Assembly (NCBI GenBank): GCA_964017155.1
Contig: OZ024858.1
Location: 24,934,687-24,998,686, forward strand
From: Oasisia sp. SBJ-2009
Taxonomy: Eukaryota; Annelida; Polychaeta; Sabellida; Siboglinidae
Reading direction: 5' to 3'
DNA: 64,000 nucleotides
Shown: one piece after another, positions 1 through 13,800 of the stretch
Layout of the letters: each line of letters starts with the position of its first letter
Numbering within the stretch: position 1 is the first letter of the stretch
Notes under the pieces: model-generated
Told to the model about the DNA's origin: nothing
What the model saw: the letters and a program-made list of their open reading frames with translations, nothing else
The model's database searches: none
Program-made: the position numbers and the translations under genes

Positions 1-1595
1 CATTTAACAGTTTTCTTTTCAAAAATCACTTTTGAGTCATTTTATGTCCTGTCCGCAACGTTTTTGTCCTGTCCGCAACAGAAATGAGTTGTGGTTTCCC
101 ATGAAGTGTGTTATATTTTTGTCTTTACTTTTGCTTGATATTATTCAGATATACCCCAGCTAAGAGAATATAAAGTTTGGGTTTTCAAATCCAACTATTT
201 TTGGGTGAAATTAAAACTTTTTGACCGAAAACGTTGCGGACAGGACACCTTGGGTCTGTGAACTTATGAAGTGGATTTTGTATGGCTTCACATTTATAAA
301 AAATTAAAACTGCATCATGTTATACTTAGATATAACACAAATGCTGTCAACAACAGAAATTGACCTAAAGTTAAATACACCACGAGAAAACTTTAAAAAA
401 CATTTGTCCTGTCCGCAACCCTGCAATCCATTGTTTCTTGATAAATAGCTAATTTACATATTAAAAATGCGCAGTTTTGACCCAAATGCCAATTTCCAGT
501 AACTTCAGATACCTTATCTAACTTATACAATTGGTATTTTGCTCAAATTCAGACTTTAATATTTGTTATGTGTCCTAAACTAAGTTCTTCCATGGTCTGG
601 TAAAATTCTACAAAATAAAAAAAACATACAGTACTAGTACTTGCTTTTTAGAATTTTACTTAGAAAACTATTTTAGCAGAACATGGAAGAAGGTTGTTTA
701 CCGTAATAAAATCTAAGCACAAATTACTGCAGTCAGTCAAAGTTTTTTTAGGTCGACCAGTCAGTTGGGGTATGCCAAAAAATTGGCTGGTGTGTGTAGC
801 ATTAGGCATCTATATAAGAGTAGTCATGGATGCATGGATTTGTTATGGAGTCACTGTTATATTGTGTTAAAACGAATACTTATTCAGGTACTCCAGTTAA
901 TTGTTACTACAATTTCTTTGCCCTATGACACAGTAATCACTCCCGTGACAAGTGACAACTTAACAAGTTCATTTGTCATGGAGTGACATGACTGTGACTT
1001 GACACATTCAACTATTTCATGACAGCTAGCAGCTAAGTGTATTTGCAATCACCCATATCTATTTCTGTTAAGTGGTTTAATTAAAGTAAAAGCCCAATCT
1101 TCCTACCTTATTTTGGTAATTACCAGTAATAGTACTATATATAACTAGAGCTTAGTGTATAGAACACCAAGGTCAGATATCAATACATTTCGTGAAAATA
1201 TATCTGATGCTGCACTGCAAGAAAAAATTATTTCTGCTCACTCAAAACTATACGTCCTCACAGAAATTAATACAACCAGCATATTGCCATGGGGAACTCT
1301 TTTGTCAGGGAATGACAGATGAACACCTTATCATGGTCTATGTGACATCTATCCTAGGCTTATAAGGATGCTTACACTGTGCCCTGACAGTTTCACTCGG
1401 GCAGCACTTCGTTTTCTGAAAACTCACTTCAGCTTTGAATTTGACATCGGTTTATGAACGCTCAAAATTAAAGTTGCCGATCAACCTGAACATGTTGCAA
1501 CTCTTCAGGATGGATGGCACCGTATTCAACATTCAACACCCGGTATTTGATAAACCCCAACCAGTGTAGAGGGGAGGGGGGGGGGGGGGTACTGA
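1..1595. other. non-coding DNA upstream of the first NCOA4 coding exon
   Basis: I find no coding exon here. Only short chance ORFs are present. The stretch probably belongs to the 5' flank or a 5' intron of NCOA4, because the first recognisable coding exon (2422) follows a plausible splice acceptor. The notable content is a repeated 15-16 base motif in the first 420 bases (listed separately) and a run of about 18 G near 1572-1589. Confidence 0.6.
45..420. repeat. four copies of the motif TGTCCTGTCCGCAAC
   Basis: The motif occurs in direct orientation near 45-60, 65-80 and 404-419, and inverted (GTTGCGGACAGGACA) near 233-247. Exact recurrence of a 15-mer, in both orientations, within 400 bases of otherwise AT-rich DNA is far above chance. 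It resembles subterminal repeats of a DNA transposon, but no terminal inverted repeats are visible and the window edge may cut the element. Identity is not known. Confidence 0.6.
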
Positions 1596-1882
1596 CAGGG
1601 CTTTATGCAGGACCAAAATAATTATTGCCAGTCACATGTTGGTAGGCACATGGATGTTAACTGTAAGGCCAGTTCACAAACTGTAAATGTGTGTGATGAC
1701 CTAAAATGGACTACAAACACACATGTGACACATTTGCACTCACTTTTGAGGCATAACTGACAATATCTATGGTTTTGGAAGACCTTTTTTGCTCCTCCAT
1801 TTTTAAATCCGTCCACCCATATTTCTACCCATCCACAAAAGTTTTTACCCGTCCAAATGACGGGTCTCTGCATAAAGCTATG
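1596..1882 (+). mobile_element. hAT-type MITE, family A, copy 1
   Basis: This copy starts CAGGGCTTTATGCAGGAC and ends with the imperfect inverted counterpart CTGCATAAAGCTATG. It shares its whole length with two other copies in this window (12298-12981 and 13288-14394), including the internal stretch around TTTTGGAAGACCTTTTTT and the CCGTCC-rich 3' part. It has no coding capacity. Its flanks do not show a clean target duplication, unlike copies 2 and 3, so its assignment to hAT rests on those copies. Confidence 0.75.
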
Positions 1883-2421
1883 GGGGTACAAAATGATTGG
1901 AACAGTCTCGGGGGCACTGATGCCAATAGTGGTGCTGTCCGGTCAGCAGATTTCACAAAACACAAAACAATTCCAAAGTGCACAACTTTTGCTATTACTT
2001 ACAGTAAGGAGTTACAGGAGACCGGTGCAAACTAACAGAACCTGATGATCTGTTCGCAACGTAACACTACAGCTGTGTTTTGCATACAACATGAGTTACG
2101 TCTACTAAATACATGGCATAGCCAAGTGCAACTATGGAGCAGGCTTGTGAAATTTAATAAATAACTTTGCAACTTCTTGGCTTTCGACGAGTTAATGCCC
2201 ATTACGACGTCATAAGTACACTCCATGAAACTGGCCCCTGGAGGCTAGGTGGGCTGCCAGGAACCATGGTGACAAACAAATTAAAGTTTGTAAGTGACAA
2301 ACATAAATTGTATTCGGAACATTTCTGTTCATGATTGGTATGAACAAAATATATCTTTTTGTTCGTGCCTTTGCATGCCTTGTGTCCCAATTGGCTGCAT
2401 CTGTTTGCTGCAGAAGACAGA

Positions 2422-2553
2422 ATGGAAGCATCGACACGTAACTTGAGACATGTCCGTCTCATCGAAGACATCCGCAGGAGGATTGACCGTGTCATGGACG
2501 CCATCCACAGGGTGACCACCACCAAGGGACAGACGCAGGACGGGGTGACTGAG
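2422..2553 (+). CDS. NCOA4: NCOA4 coding exon 1
   Basis: This exon encodes 44 residues starting MEASTRNLRHVRLIEDIRRR, the start of the helical ARA70 domain. The exon probably begins at 2414 after TTTGCTGCAG, leaving 8 bases of 5' UTR. The donor is GACTGAG|GTAAAT at 2553/2554, phase 0. The next exon starts MKCEIHS, so the join reads E-M-K-C-E-I-H-S, matching human E-V-K-A-Q-I-H-S. The last 11 bases of the exon are the first half-unit of the 22-bp minisatellite that follows. Confidence 0.82.
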
Positions 2554-5500
2554 GTAAATGGATGGGTTGACTGAGGTAAAGGGACGGGGTGACTGAGGTA
2601 AAGGGATGGGGTGATTGAGGTAAAGGGATGGGGTGATTGAGGTAAAGGGGTGGGATGACTGAGGTAAAGGGGCGGGGCGACTGAGGTAAAGGGATGGGGT
2701 GATTGAGGTAAAGGGGCGGGGTGACTGGGGTAAAGGGATGGGGTGACTGAGGTAAAGGGATGGGGTGACTGAGGTAAAGGGATGGGGTGACTGAGGTAAA
2801 GGGATGGGGTGACTGAGGTAAAGGGATGGGGTGACTGAGGTAAAGGGGTGGGGTGACTGAGGTAAAGGGATGGGGTGACTGAGGTAAAGGGGTGGGATGA
2901 CTGAGGTAAAGGGATGGGGTGACTGAGGTAAAGGGACAGGGTGACTGAGGTAAAGGGGCGGGGTGACTGAGGTAAAGGGATGGGGTGACTGAGGTAAAGG
3001 GATGGGGTGACTGAGGTAAAGGGACGGGGTGACTGAGGTAAAGGGATGGGGTGACTGAGGTAAAGGGGTGGGGTGACTGAGGTAAAGGGGTGGGGTGACT
3101 GAGGTAAAGGGACGGGGTGACTGAGGTAAAGGGATGGGGTGACTGAGGTAAAGGGACGGGGTGCCTGACGTAAAGGGGTGAACTGAGGTAGAGGGACGGG
3201 GGGGGGGACTGAGGTAAAGGGACGGGGTGACTGAGGTAAAGGGATGGGGTGACTGAGGTAAAGGGGTCAACTAAAACTGGGAATGAAAATAACTGGCTGT
3301 GTCACTAGGGTGGGAACTTAATCTTTGCATTTAATTTTTATGAATGATGAATAATTTGCATTTCAATGTCTTTTCAGTGGCAATTCACTGGAATTTTCAG
3401 CAGCATCTCATTGGCATTTCTCTGGGGTAACAGTTCAGAAAGTAGAATGGCCAATGAAGTTGCATTGGCATTATGCCTGGCACATAGCTCAAGTCATCAT
3501 TGGGCCAGTGAGCTGTAATTAAAAGCACTGTTAAATTTGCAGTGCACGCATCAGGCCTGGGATCAGCTGCGTTGCACCATGTCCAGACTCTATTGTCTGA
3601 GTTTGATGTCAGTGTATTTCTTTTAGTCAAAAAAAAATGTAATAGTTACACCTGAACTTGTGCAGGAAACCTAATAAATTTGACAGGACTACCAGAGCGC
3701 AATGGCTCAGGGGTAGAGCTTCGGTTTCTCGACTACGAGAACCCGGGTTCGAATCCTGTGCTGCGGTGTTAAAACCTTGGGCAAGATTTTTCACACTACA
3801 TTGCTCCAGTTCACTCAGCTGTATAAATGAGTACATGGCTATAGACAGTGGTGGATATGTGTACGAGCAGCCTTCGCGCATTAATTGTAGCATATGGCTG
3901 GATGCTTCCCGAGATGGTGTCTGAGTGAACAGGTCTGTCAGGGAAGTAAAGTGTAAAGCGCTTTGAACGGTCCTGAGGACTGGATACTGCGCTATATAAG
4001 AACTTGCATTTTACCAGATTTCCAGACTTTGTGGACCAGAAGTGTCCATTGAAGTGAGTACACTGTTTATCTTCCCCTGTACATTGCATCATTTCATATG
4101 TTGTAGATGAAGTGCGAGATTCACTCAGGCGTGTCCAGTCAGTTGTCGGCCATCCATGACCGAGAGGCGTGGCTGCTTGACCAGGTTGACCGCCAGTGCC
4201 AGCTGAAGGTGGACGCACTGACCACTCAGGGCGATGGTCTCCAGCAGTCCCTTGGTCAGCTGCGTGGCCTGCTGGAGGTCAGTGAGGGTCAGTCGGAGGC
4301 CGGAGCTGACCACAGAGAGGGAGTCGACTCCCACATCGGTGACATCCTTGAGAGGTTTGTGTCAAAGTAATAATTCTGGTTGCGTCAAATGAACTTGAAC
4401 TTGAAATTTTATTTATTTTATTTTATTTTAATTTTTATTTTAATTTAATTTAATTTTATTTTATTTTATTTTATTTTATTTTTATTTTTATTTTATATTT
4501 TATTTATATACAACACAATACAACATACACAGAACATATGTTAATAATGAATGCCAGGACGCCAGTAATAACTAAAATAGTTGATGCAACTGGATGCCCT
4601 TTAAAATTACAAAATACTATCTACCTCTAATAGTACATGGTGTACATAATAATAATTTAATTAATAACAAAATAATAATAATGCTAATACTAAGAAGAGT
4701 AATACTAATCTAATGATAATACTTATACTGTGAAAACAGTTTATTACTATACATAATCTAGTTTAATAAAAGTTGATGTGAGAAATTATACAATTATGAA
4801 TTAATATTGTTCATCAAGCAAGAATAACAATTTCTTATTAGGCAAATTTCTTGAGTATGACTTTATAATAATTTGTTTGAGATTGTTTGATGATAAATGT
4901 ATACAGCAGTAAAAAGAAACAGGATTGTGGGCAAAATCGAAGATCGACGCATTTTATTGTTACGTGACCAGATCACATATATACCCAAGCATACAATAAT
5001 TATGCTGTTTATAAAATCGATCTCCTCTCGTTACTACTACTGGTAGTAAGCTAACTAACAGAAACTATTAGTTAGACATATATCAAAAAGATAAAACATA
5101 AGGGATTTTTATAAAATCCCTCACATACAAACATGAGTTTATAAAACAAATACGTCCCACACAAATGTGACTAGCACATGCCGTTGCTTAAACAAAAGTG
5201 ACCAGTTCCCGCCGATTTATTAGCGTATCACAGTGGCTGTTTGTGATAGGTGCAGTGGAACACGTGACATGTGGAGCTACTGCGCTAGTCCACCACGATT
5301 AGTAATACATTACATTTATTTAATCTTCACATTTATCATTCTGGTTGCATCAAAATATAAATGTATGCAGTAATACAGTAGTAAAAAGAAACACAGGGTT
5401 GTGGTTAAATTGAAGATCGACGCATTTTATCGCTACGTGACCAGATCACATATATACCCAAGCATACAATAATTATGCTGTTTATAAAATCACTCTCCCA

Positions 5501-6131
5501 AACACACCTGAACCCTGGTAGAAGTAACGAGTGTTTAACTGTTATTAGTATCTAGCGACCGTCCTACCCTAGTACGATTTTTACTTGATACAACTACCCA
5601 AAGTAACAGCCAACTGTTTATACATATTCCATGAAGGGTGACTATAGCCCTCATAGGCACTACTTAACCAGTCCCCTGTGCTTTATCCACCTCTGTGGGA
5701 AGCCCACATTCTACAGCAGAAGATGCCCCTCCCCGCTATGACCTGAATAGTCCGAAGGGTTCGAATTAAGCCTAGTGAAAATAGATAGACGTTTTTCTTG
5801 GAAAACAGGAACGGTTAGTGCCACCCTGAAAGTATGTTGTCTGTACTGAATGGTCTTTGACCAGCGAACAGCCAGAGTTACCTCATCGTGAGAAAATGTT
5901 GCATCCTGACGATGATGTAACCTAGAAGTAACCTAGGATCGGAAGAATCCAAACCTTGAACTAGAAGGTTTGACTTGCGGAAAAAGGAAAAGAACTCAAC
6001 ACGTCAAGCAGCCCAAAAGGTTACATGCACTAAAATCTACCAGTGTAAACATCTTGTGAAGTATATCTGGAGTGATAGTCAATTTCTGCTTAACTGACGT
6101 ACATAATGCCCTCTTAACCCCCTTTAGAAGC

Positions 6132-6167
<36 letters not shown>

Positions 6168-9100
6168 ACATCCCAGCAGTTATGGAAAATACCCCCAGGA
6201 TTAATATACTGCTTAATTCAGTTGTAAGCTAATTTCTCAGACAAAAGGCTATATATCTACATGCATCATCCCGACACAGGGGGGCTGGGTGAGTACCAGC
6301 TAGCTTACAAAAACTTAAGTATAACTTGCGTTGAGAAGCCTAACAAAGGCAGATACTGCGTGCAAACACTTGTCCATGAAGCCAGTAAGTGTATTCAGTG
6401 CACCAGCACATTCCTGCATTGTGGGTGCACAAATAACAAAATCATCTAAGTACCCCACTACTGCAGCAAGCCATCATACGCTTAAAGCGACATGGTCCGT
6501 TCGTGGCTTTTAATTTCTATTGCAAAATCATGTTATATGGTATAAATATATCTATTATAGCATAAAGACAGTCAAAATATGTTTTCGTGTACCATTTAGG
6601 GGTTGAAAATAGACGCAGTAAGGGCGCTTAACTCTGTTTACACATCGACCACGAGGCGTTTTCGAAACCATTGTAGGCATGGCTAAAAGCCTAGAAGGAA
6701 ATGCATGATCACGCGATGTAGTATCACGCCAAGTGCACAGCTCCCAGTTGGTAAAGGTCAAAGGGCGGGTGTCACTCACAGCGATTTGAGTGACAGCGTC
6801 AGGAGTCTTATAAACATTCGACCTTTAACATTACGAAGTCAGTTCTGTTTCGATAAAACATTCATTGGCAGTCAGGACGCTACAATAGTTATAACTCAGA
6901 GGTGTCAACTTGTATGGTTTTCCCGTAAGCCTTACGGATTTTTGCGATCTGCACGGGCTTACGGGCGTACGATACAATCCTTACGTATATTTATGATTTT
7001 GCTGAAACAAATATTTTTGCGATCTCCATGAAATATTTCAAAATAGCGCTTAATTTTACCACGAAATATTTTATTTACAAAATGGTGGCGGACAGAGCAG
7101 CAAATCACCCCGTTTCCAATTAACCAAAAGCAAACAAATTCTACCTAATTTACCCAACTGGGAGTGGATAATTAGTTTTATTTCTGGCTGGCTATTGTCT
7201 TGCTTGTTTTTCTGTGTCACCGGACAATGAGAATGCCTGTTAACTAATTGCAATCGTCGAATCGAGTCTGAGGCTGAGCTCATCCTAGCTCAGACACCTG
7301 CAGCACAGACAACAAACTGAACTATACCCTGAATTGCAGTTATTTAAATCACTTCTTACTTAGAAGATTGAGCATTGAAAGCAGTCTAATAAATACCTAG
7401 GTGCAATGCATACCCCTTGCCTGTCGTTGAAATTGTTTATAAGCTTTATTGGAGCTCCCGCGAACAGCTGCGGTACACTATTATCGCCCATTGCATACGT
7501 TCCAATCTTGTAGAATGAAGTGCAATCCATTCACATCTATACAAATAATGTCCATCCATGCATCTACACTACATAATAATAATAAAGCTTTGTGTATGTC
7601 TACATGTGTATGTTTTTAAATGTATGTACTTTTTGGCTAAGCATTATTATTTGAGTATATTAGACATGTAAATTAAAAACATTCTTGTTACAATCAACAG
7701 ACGAATGTATGGTGATTTAAATATCTCCCATCATGCCTCTGTCATCATGGCTTAGTTTGGCTCACACAAAAAATGCCATGTTCAAGTTTGACATGTACAG
7801 ATTATGTTAGTTGTGTAATAAAATATCATATAGATGCTGCTGCTTTTCATGCAAGGTATTCTTTGCAACGTATGATACATATCAGAAGTTGAAAAAATTA
7901 CTATGCTAATAAACCTATAGAACACAAGTAAATTACTGAAGAGTATTTATTTATCTATAACCATGTCTTCTTTCTAAAACAATTTTTTTTTTATATGAGA
8001 TTAACATGGAAATTTTTTTATTTGGGGTATTAAGACTGGTAAATAAAAAAAAATTGTTAATGTCTTTATTCTTCCTTTTTTGTAACATTCACATTTACGG
8101 TTAAAAACTTCTCTGTCATAAATGGCACATTTAGCGTCTAGAGCCAAAAACAGTCGCTCAAAAATTCTGTCCCTCCGATGAGGGGACACCTGCAATGTAG
8201 GGACACTTTTACTTGGATACAGGAGTGTCCGCTGAAGAGAGGGCCTACTGTATTTACAAACAGCTTGGGTACCGTTATTAATTAAAAATAATTAAGTGCA
8301 ATTGATGAATTTATTTGTCACAAGGTATTTTATTGCAGTTGTCTTTATTGTTTTAATATTACAGTTAGCTTTTAGTTTTACCGCTGCTTACAACAGAGAG
8401 CACGAGAATAAATGATCTGTGCCAAAACAAGTTGTGTTTTTTTTGTTATTCGATATCATATGGGGGTGTATTATAGCGGGATCCTATGCCAAGATTGTGC
8501 TTTGTAATGGGTGTTGACAATTTGTAAGGATTTTTTGCAGATCGTAAGGATTTTTTGTCATGATCTTACAGATATAAGTTGTCCCAAGTTGACAGGTCTG
8601 GTTATAACTTATACTGATTAACATGATTTTGCAATAAAAATATAAAGCCACGAACTGATCATGTCGCTTTAACACCCTGTGTTAACAGATGTAATATGCC
8701 AGGTGCAAGCCTAGAACCAAATGGCAATTTTGTATCATACATGTAAACAAATTAATCACCCAAGGCAAACTTCAAGCCAGTAAAACGTTGGCTAGCCCTG
8801 TCTATCCTTACTGAACGATACGCAGGTTTCAAGTCTATAAAGTACCCCGGTTGCATCAGGGAGGTGGCATCATCTACTGTATACAATTTATAGGAACACT
8901 CCGTTGTTGCATAATTGTTAAGTGCATATCCCTCGGCCTCAGGATGACTGCAATCACGTATTAGTCAGGTCTGGGGATTGCTCCTAGCGGGCTTAGTCGG
9001 TCTGGTTTACTGTCACATACGACATAGTTCCCGTCCCCGATCTCGGATAACACTTCACCAATTCATAATATTCACCTGCCCCCCCCCCCCCCCGCATTGA

Positions 9101-10804
9101 GGGTGACCGATGATTTGCCACCTGTGCTGGTACAACACTCAAATCACTGTCTACGATACTAAAACCATTGATTATACCGATCAGCAAGAAAGCTCTGTCG
9201 GGATCACTTGCTAGCTCGACATGTCATGCCTCTACATTTAGTCCTGGCATGATCCTCGTGGGTGCGCCACGGTAGAGTGCGGCCAACCACATCCTCCCCC
9301 TGAGCAGACACGTGCAAATGTACAACAATCGGTGTACCCAGTACCCTCAACTCTGGAGAGACATTTTTACATCTGCAGTCATTGGCCCGACCTTCCCCCT
9401 TCCCCCTTCCCCCTTCCCCCTTCCCCCTTCCCCCTTCCCCCTTCCCCCTTCCCCCTTCCCCCTTCCCCCTTCCCCCTTCCCCCTTCCCCCTTCCCCCTTC
9501 CCCCTTCCCCCTTCCCCCTTCCCCCTTCCCCCTTCCCCCTTCCCCCTTCCCCCTTCCCCCTTCCCCCGTGGCTGGCTGGCTACTGTCGCTGTACTACGTG
9601 CCATCCTACACGTTACCTGTGTTGATTGCAAATGGGGGGTGTCTGTTCCCAGCGGAAGTTGTGCCCTGCCTGCAGTACTCGCGGTCAGAGAAGTAAACCA
9701 ACCTGTTTTCAAACCTATGCGTCAGCTGGTAAACCTTTGTCGTGAACAACAGTAGTCGACCACTCCTTTCCACACCAGTTTCCTTTCCCCCAGCAGGCGA
9801 TACATTATTGCTAGATTGGCAATAGACCGTTGCGATAGTGTGATAGATTCAAGTTTAGCCGTGTCTCCGGACTTAATGACAATATATTTACCCTCCTGCG
9901 ATTCTGCAGTTATGTCCGCTGTTTTTTCCCCAGTGACAAAGTCTGTGATGTCATAGCAAGGACAAGCAGATCTCCCACTAGCTCGGGTCAATAAGTGTAT
10001 TTGCGGGTCCTGCCAAGTACCTGGTAGTGAATCACCTGCAGCTTCTCGAGATCCGTGGCCCATGCCGCCATTGTTCAGGATTCCGGCAAGTTCCACGTCA
10101 GTGCGTGCCTGAAAACCCACCTATTCCGGCTGTGTATGAAGTGTCGACACCTGTCAGTTCATTTAATTTGTATTTTATTTATACCTATTTATTATCTTGT
10201 ACATGTTTTACATTAATTTCACAAAATGTCATACTCATTATTTTATTATCAATATACCATTTATTTTAATAATTATCTTTAGCTAACTTTTTTATTTTAT
10301 TATTTATTATTATTACTTTTTACCCTGCCTCCGAATGGATATTTCTAGATTGATGGCGCTTTATAAATGTTCTCATTATGTTATTATTATTGGAAATAGA
10401 GGACACCATCTCTACTAAAAACCACTAATAACCAGTCCTGTTGCTGCTTTCATGCAATTTGGCTATGTTTCTGGTCATCAGATATAAATAACCAGACAAA
10501 TCCCAAATATGGTAGAGACTAAGCACTGAGTATGATTCACCGTAACACATGTCATTCATAATTACAAACTTACCAAACACCTTCCAGAACTCTTGGCCCA
10601 TATTTATAAAAACAATTGTTGGGAGCCTAACAGACTCCTATTCTGCTTGTATTTAACTGAACCAAATTAACTTCAAATGACGCATTTTGTGTACTCGTAA
10701 TACTGCTATATACTTAGTAACACTGCATATTATAATAGTACTGCATAAATACTACATTAGTGAGACTGAAATGTATACATATATAATAATGTATATATAT
10801 ACAG

Positions 10805-10858
<54 letters not shown>

Positions 10859-13800
10859 TATATATATTACATACAGTGCTTCCATCTCCTGCATGCGTGT
10901 ATCTCTCGCACACATTTTTGACCAGTCAGAAGGGAATACCTCCACGTAGCCTGTAACCCAAGCAGGGTCTGAAACATGATGATGCACTACACTTACAACT
11001 TATTTTGAACTAACAGATGCAAGTATGATCGCTTGGTACAGACCATACCAAACATCTGGCAGCATACATGCATGTTGACATTGGTCACTTCAACGCTGGA
11101 ATTATTGTGTTTTAAAGCTAAGGAGTGCACTGACCAGTACCAAAGCACAAACAAACAGACTAAACAAGTAAACTCGGAATTGTGTACGGCCATGCAAATT
11201 GAAGTCTGGCTATTGTACCTGTGTTGTTCTGTTTAATTGATTAGTCAGTGATTGGTTGATTCTTCCAACCAATCAAGCCAATCAGTCACAAGTTTGTGCA
11301 AACTGCAGTACAGGAAGATATAATGCAGTCAATGTGAGCAAACTTTCATTCGGTTATGTAATTTTTTTATTCTAGTCTGTTTTTGCGACTGTCTGACATA
11401 AGACAACAGTTGGCAGGTGTGGTTTAATAAATCATTGCACCCTGCAGCTCGAAGGATGATGACCTCCGACCTGTGACGACCCCTGAGTTGCATTTCAAGG
11501 TCGACAATGCGGCGCTGCTCCGGGCTATTCACAGTTACGGCTGTGTCGACCCTGACGGCTTGCCCTTCGACGCATGTGTTCTTGCTGACTGGACATCGGC
11601 CAGTCTGCCTCGGGCCATGGAAGAGTACGGCGACCCAAGTCAGGACGTCCTGTACAAGACGGTGGCAGACGTCCGTTGGTCACAGCACAACGACAACATT
11701 GTAAGTGACAGACAGAGTTCTCGCGCTTCGTTGTTGCTCGTACATCTACTGTCAATATCATGTTGAGGTATTTTGCAGCTAGTGTAGCTGATTTCTCATG
11801 ACGTTTCTATAACTGTGAGCGAACGTCTTTAGAAACTACCACTAGAGTGATCAACCACTACCACTGTGATCAACCTGTGCCATCTGGTGACGGTTGTCTG
11901 AAATTATGTCATTTGAAGCGTCACAAGAAAAACGGTTAATTTGACCGCAAAATGCATATGAATAACCCCTACTTTGAGACACCTGTGAACGAATCTCTTC
12001 ACATGTACATTTATGTTAAGGTGAGGGTCCCAACTCCTACAGTCTTGTGACTAAATCATGCATGCTTTATTAAGCTCGCAACAATGTTTAAATGGTAAAC
12101 AAAACATCCAGTTTCAAAATAAATTTGATTGGCAATATTTTAATGTCGAGGTGAGCTTATACCCTTAATTACGCTTTTATGTTTAACTTTCCCACATTCT
12201 AAACAACAGAGTTCCTGTTACAAATTACTGCTCCGTCAATTCTGGGCAGAGGAGCAGGCACCCTCTCTTTACAGTTGCGCCATTGTTGGGTCTGTGGCAG
12301 GGCTTTATGCAGGACCAAATTATTGCCAGTCACACATGTTTTGGTGGACACATGGATGTTAACTGTTAAGGCAGTTTACAAACTTTAAATGTGTCTGATG
12401 AACTAAATTTGACACTCACTTTTGAGGCATAACTGACAATATCTTTGGTTTTGGAAGACCTTTTTTACCCTTCCACCCATATTTCTAATAATAGAGCTTT
12501 ATTGCCATATTCAACGTGCATTACATGATGAATTGGAATGTAGTCTGGCGTTGACTCATATAGTGCCTATAGATACAATAAATTGAAATATGGCAAATAA
12601 ATATAAGATATAGATATAAAATATACATTGTACATCATTTGTTCTTTAAAATGAAAAAATTAATTTTTTAATATAATAAATAAATAATTACATAATTAAA
12701 ATAATAGATTATCTATTTAAAAATAATTGTGGTGTAAACTAGTTAATAAATAAATAAATAAATATATATAAAATGTCCTTTAAAAATATATATATATAAA
12801 CTATCTTCTAAAAATATAATTTAAATTAGTAAACATACATTATACGAGGACTAAAATATCATTTTAAATTATATTTACAATTACAATTGAATGCGTCCAA
12901 TTTTGTTTTAAAAATATACCCTTCCACAACAGTTTTTACCCGTCCAAATGATGGGTGGACGGGTCTGTGCATAACGCTGTGGTCTGTGTTGACAGATTCA
13001 AGTGGCTGTGCCACGTCTCAGTGCCGCGCCAGGGGACTGGCTCTACACTGATCCCTGCCCCAGTCCCAAGCCCTGTCCCCAGCCCACGGAGCACTCCGCC
13101 TTCTGCTGGAACATCCCCCACTCCCTCTCCCACATCTCGGACTCCGCCTCCTCCGGCAGTCTCCACCAATGGCTGCTCGACATCCAGAACGAGGCTGACG
13201 TCGACGACACCGACGGCGACTTTGAGCTGATCGGAAATTCAGGTGATCAGTTAGGTAAGTTAACTGTTTGTCGATGTGCATATGGGACATAGCTTTATGT
13301 AGAGACCCGTCCACCTGTCATTTGGACGGGTAAAAAGGAATATGGACGGGTAGAAATATGGGTGGACGGGTGGTTGACGGGTAAAAAAAGAAGGAGCAAA
13401 AAGGTCTTCCAAAACCATAGATATTGTTAGTTATGCCTTTTGTAGCCCATTTCAGGTCATCAGGCACATCTGAAAGTTCGTAAACTAACTTAAAGGACAA
13501 ACAAAGTTAACTTTTACGTGGAATACACCTAATAGAGTTAATATAAAGTAACAATTTCCACATATACTCAATTTTTTAATGCCAGCGGTTTACCAGAAAA
13601 ATATTTTTTAACACCCAGCTATCCAAATTCTATGCGCTACCCCATCTTAGACGAAGAATGACGTCACGACGGTGATCGAGGCGCTCTCCATGTAGATTCC
13701 CTGCATAAGGTTTGGCTGTTGTCATGAAATGGCTGCAACTCGGCAACGCGCGTAACATGCTGATGACGGTAAATATAAAGTTGTCTATTATTGTTATCGC

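Larger units (their letters stand above)
6200..10120 (-). mobile_element. degraded DIRS-like retroelement (capsid-like ORF and reverse transcriptase), interrupted
   Basis: Read on the minus strand, 10120-9722 encodes a gag-like segment (KLESITLSQRSIANLAIMYR). 9190-8690 encodes an RT start with FIDLKPAYRSV, FTGLKF and LPFGSRLAPGI. 6480-6390 carries the catalytic YLDDFVICAP. The order and the LPFG-xxx-AP and YLDD motifs suggest a DIRS/Ngaro-type reverse transcriptase, though a divergent LTR element is possible. It is dead: there are stop codons (for example after KFALGD) and a one-base frameshift before YLDD. A TTCCCCC array lies at 9391-9567, and a 2.2-kb TTAA element sits inside the RT. No tyrosine recombinase was recognised. 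Confidence 0.65.

Noticed and set aside
1583..1890. 8-bp target duplication GGGGTACT/GGGGTACA around MITE copy 1
   Set aside because: It matches only if the left end is moved two bases away from CAGGGC, unlike copies 2 and 3, and it lies beside a poly-G run.
2329..3270. 313-codon minus-strand frame rich in Pro, Ser and Leu
   Set aside because: It is produced by the 22-bp minisatellite, whose unit lacks stops in that direction; it has no domain and no splice context.
3693..3780. tRNA gene at the SINE head
   Set aside because: A- and B-box-like elements are present, but the acceptor stem does not close and a shared 250-base SINE body follows in three copies.
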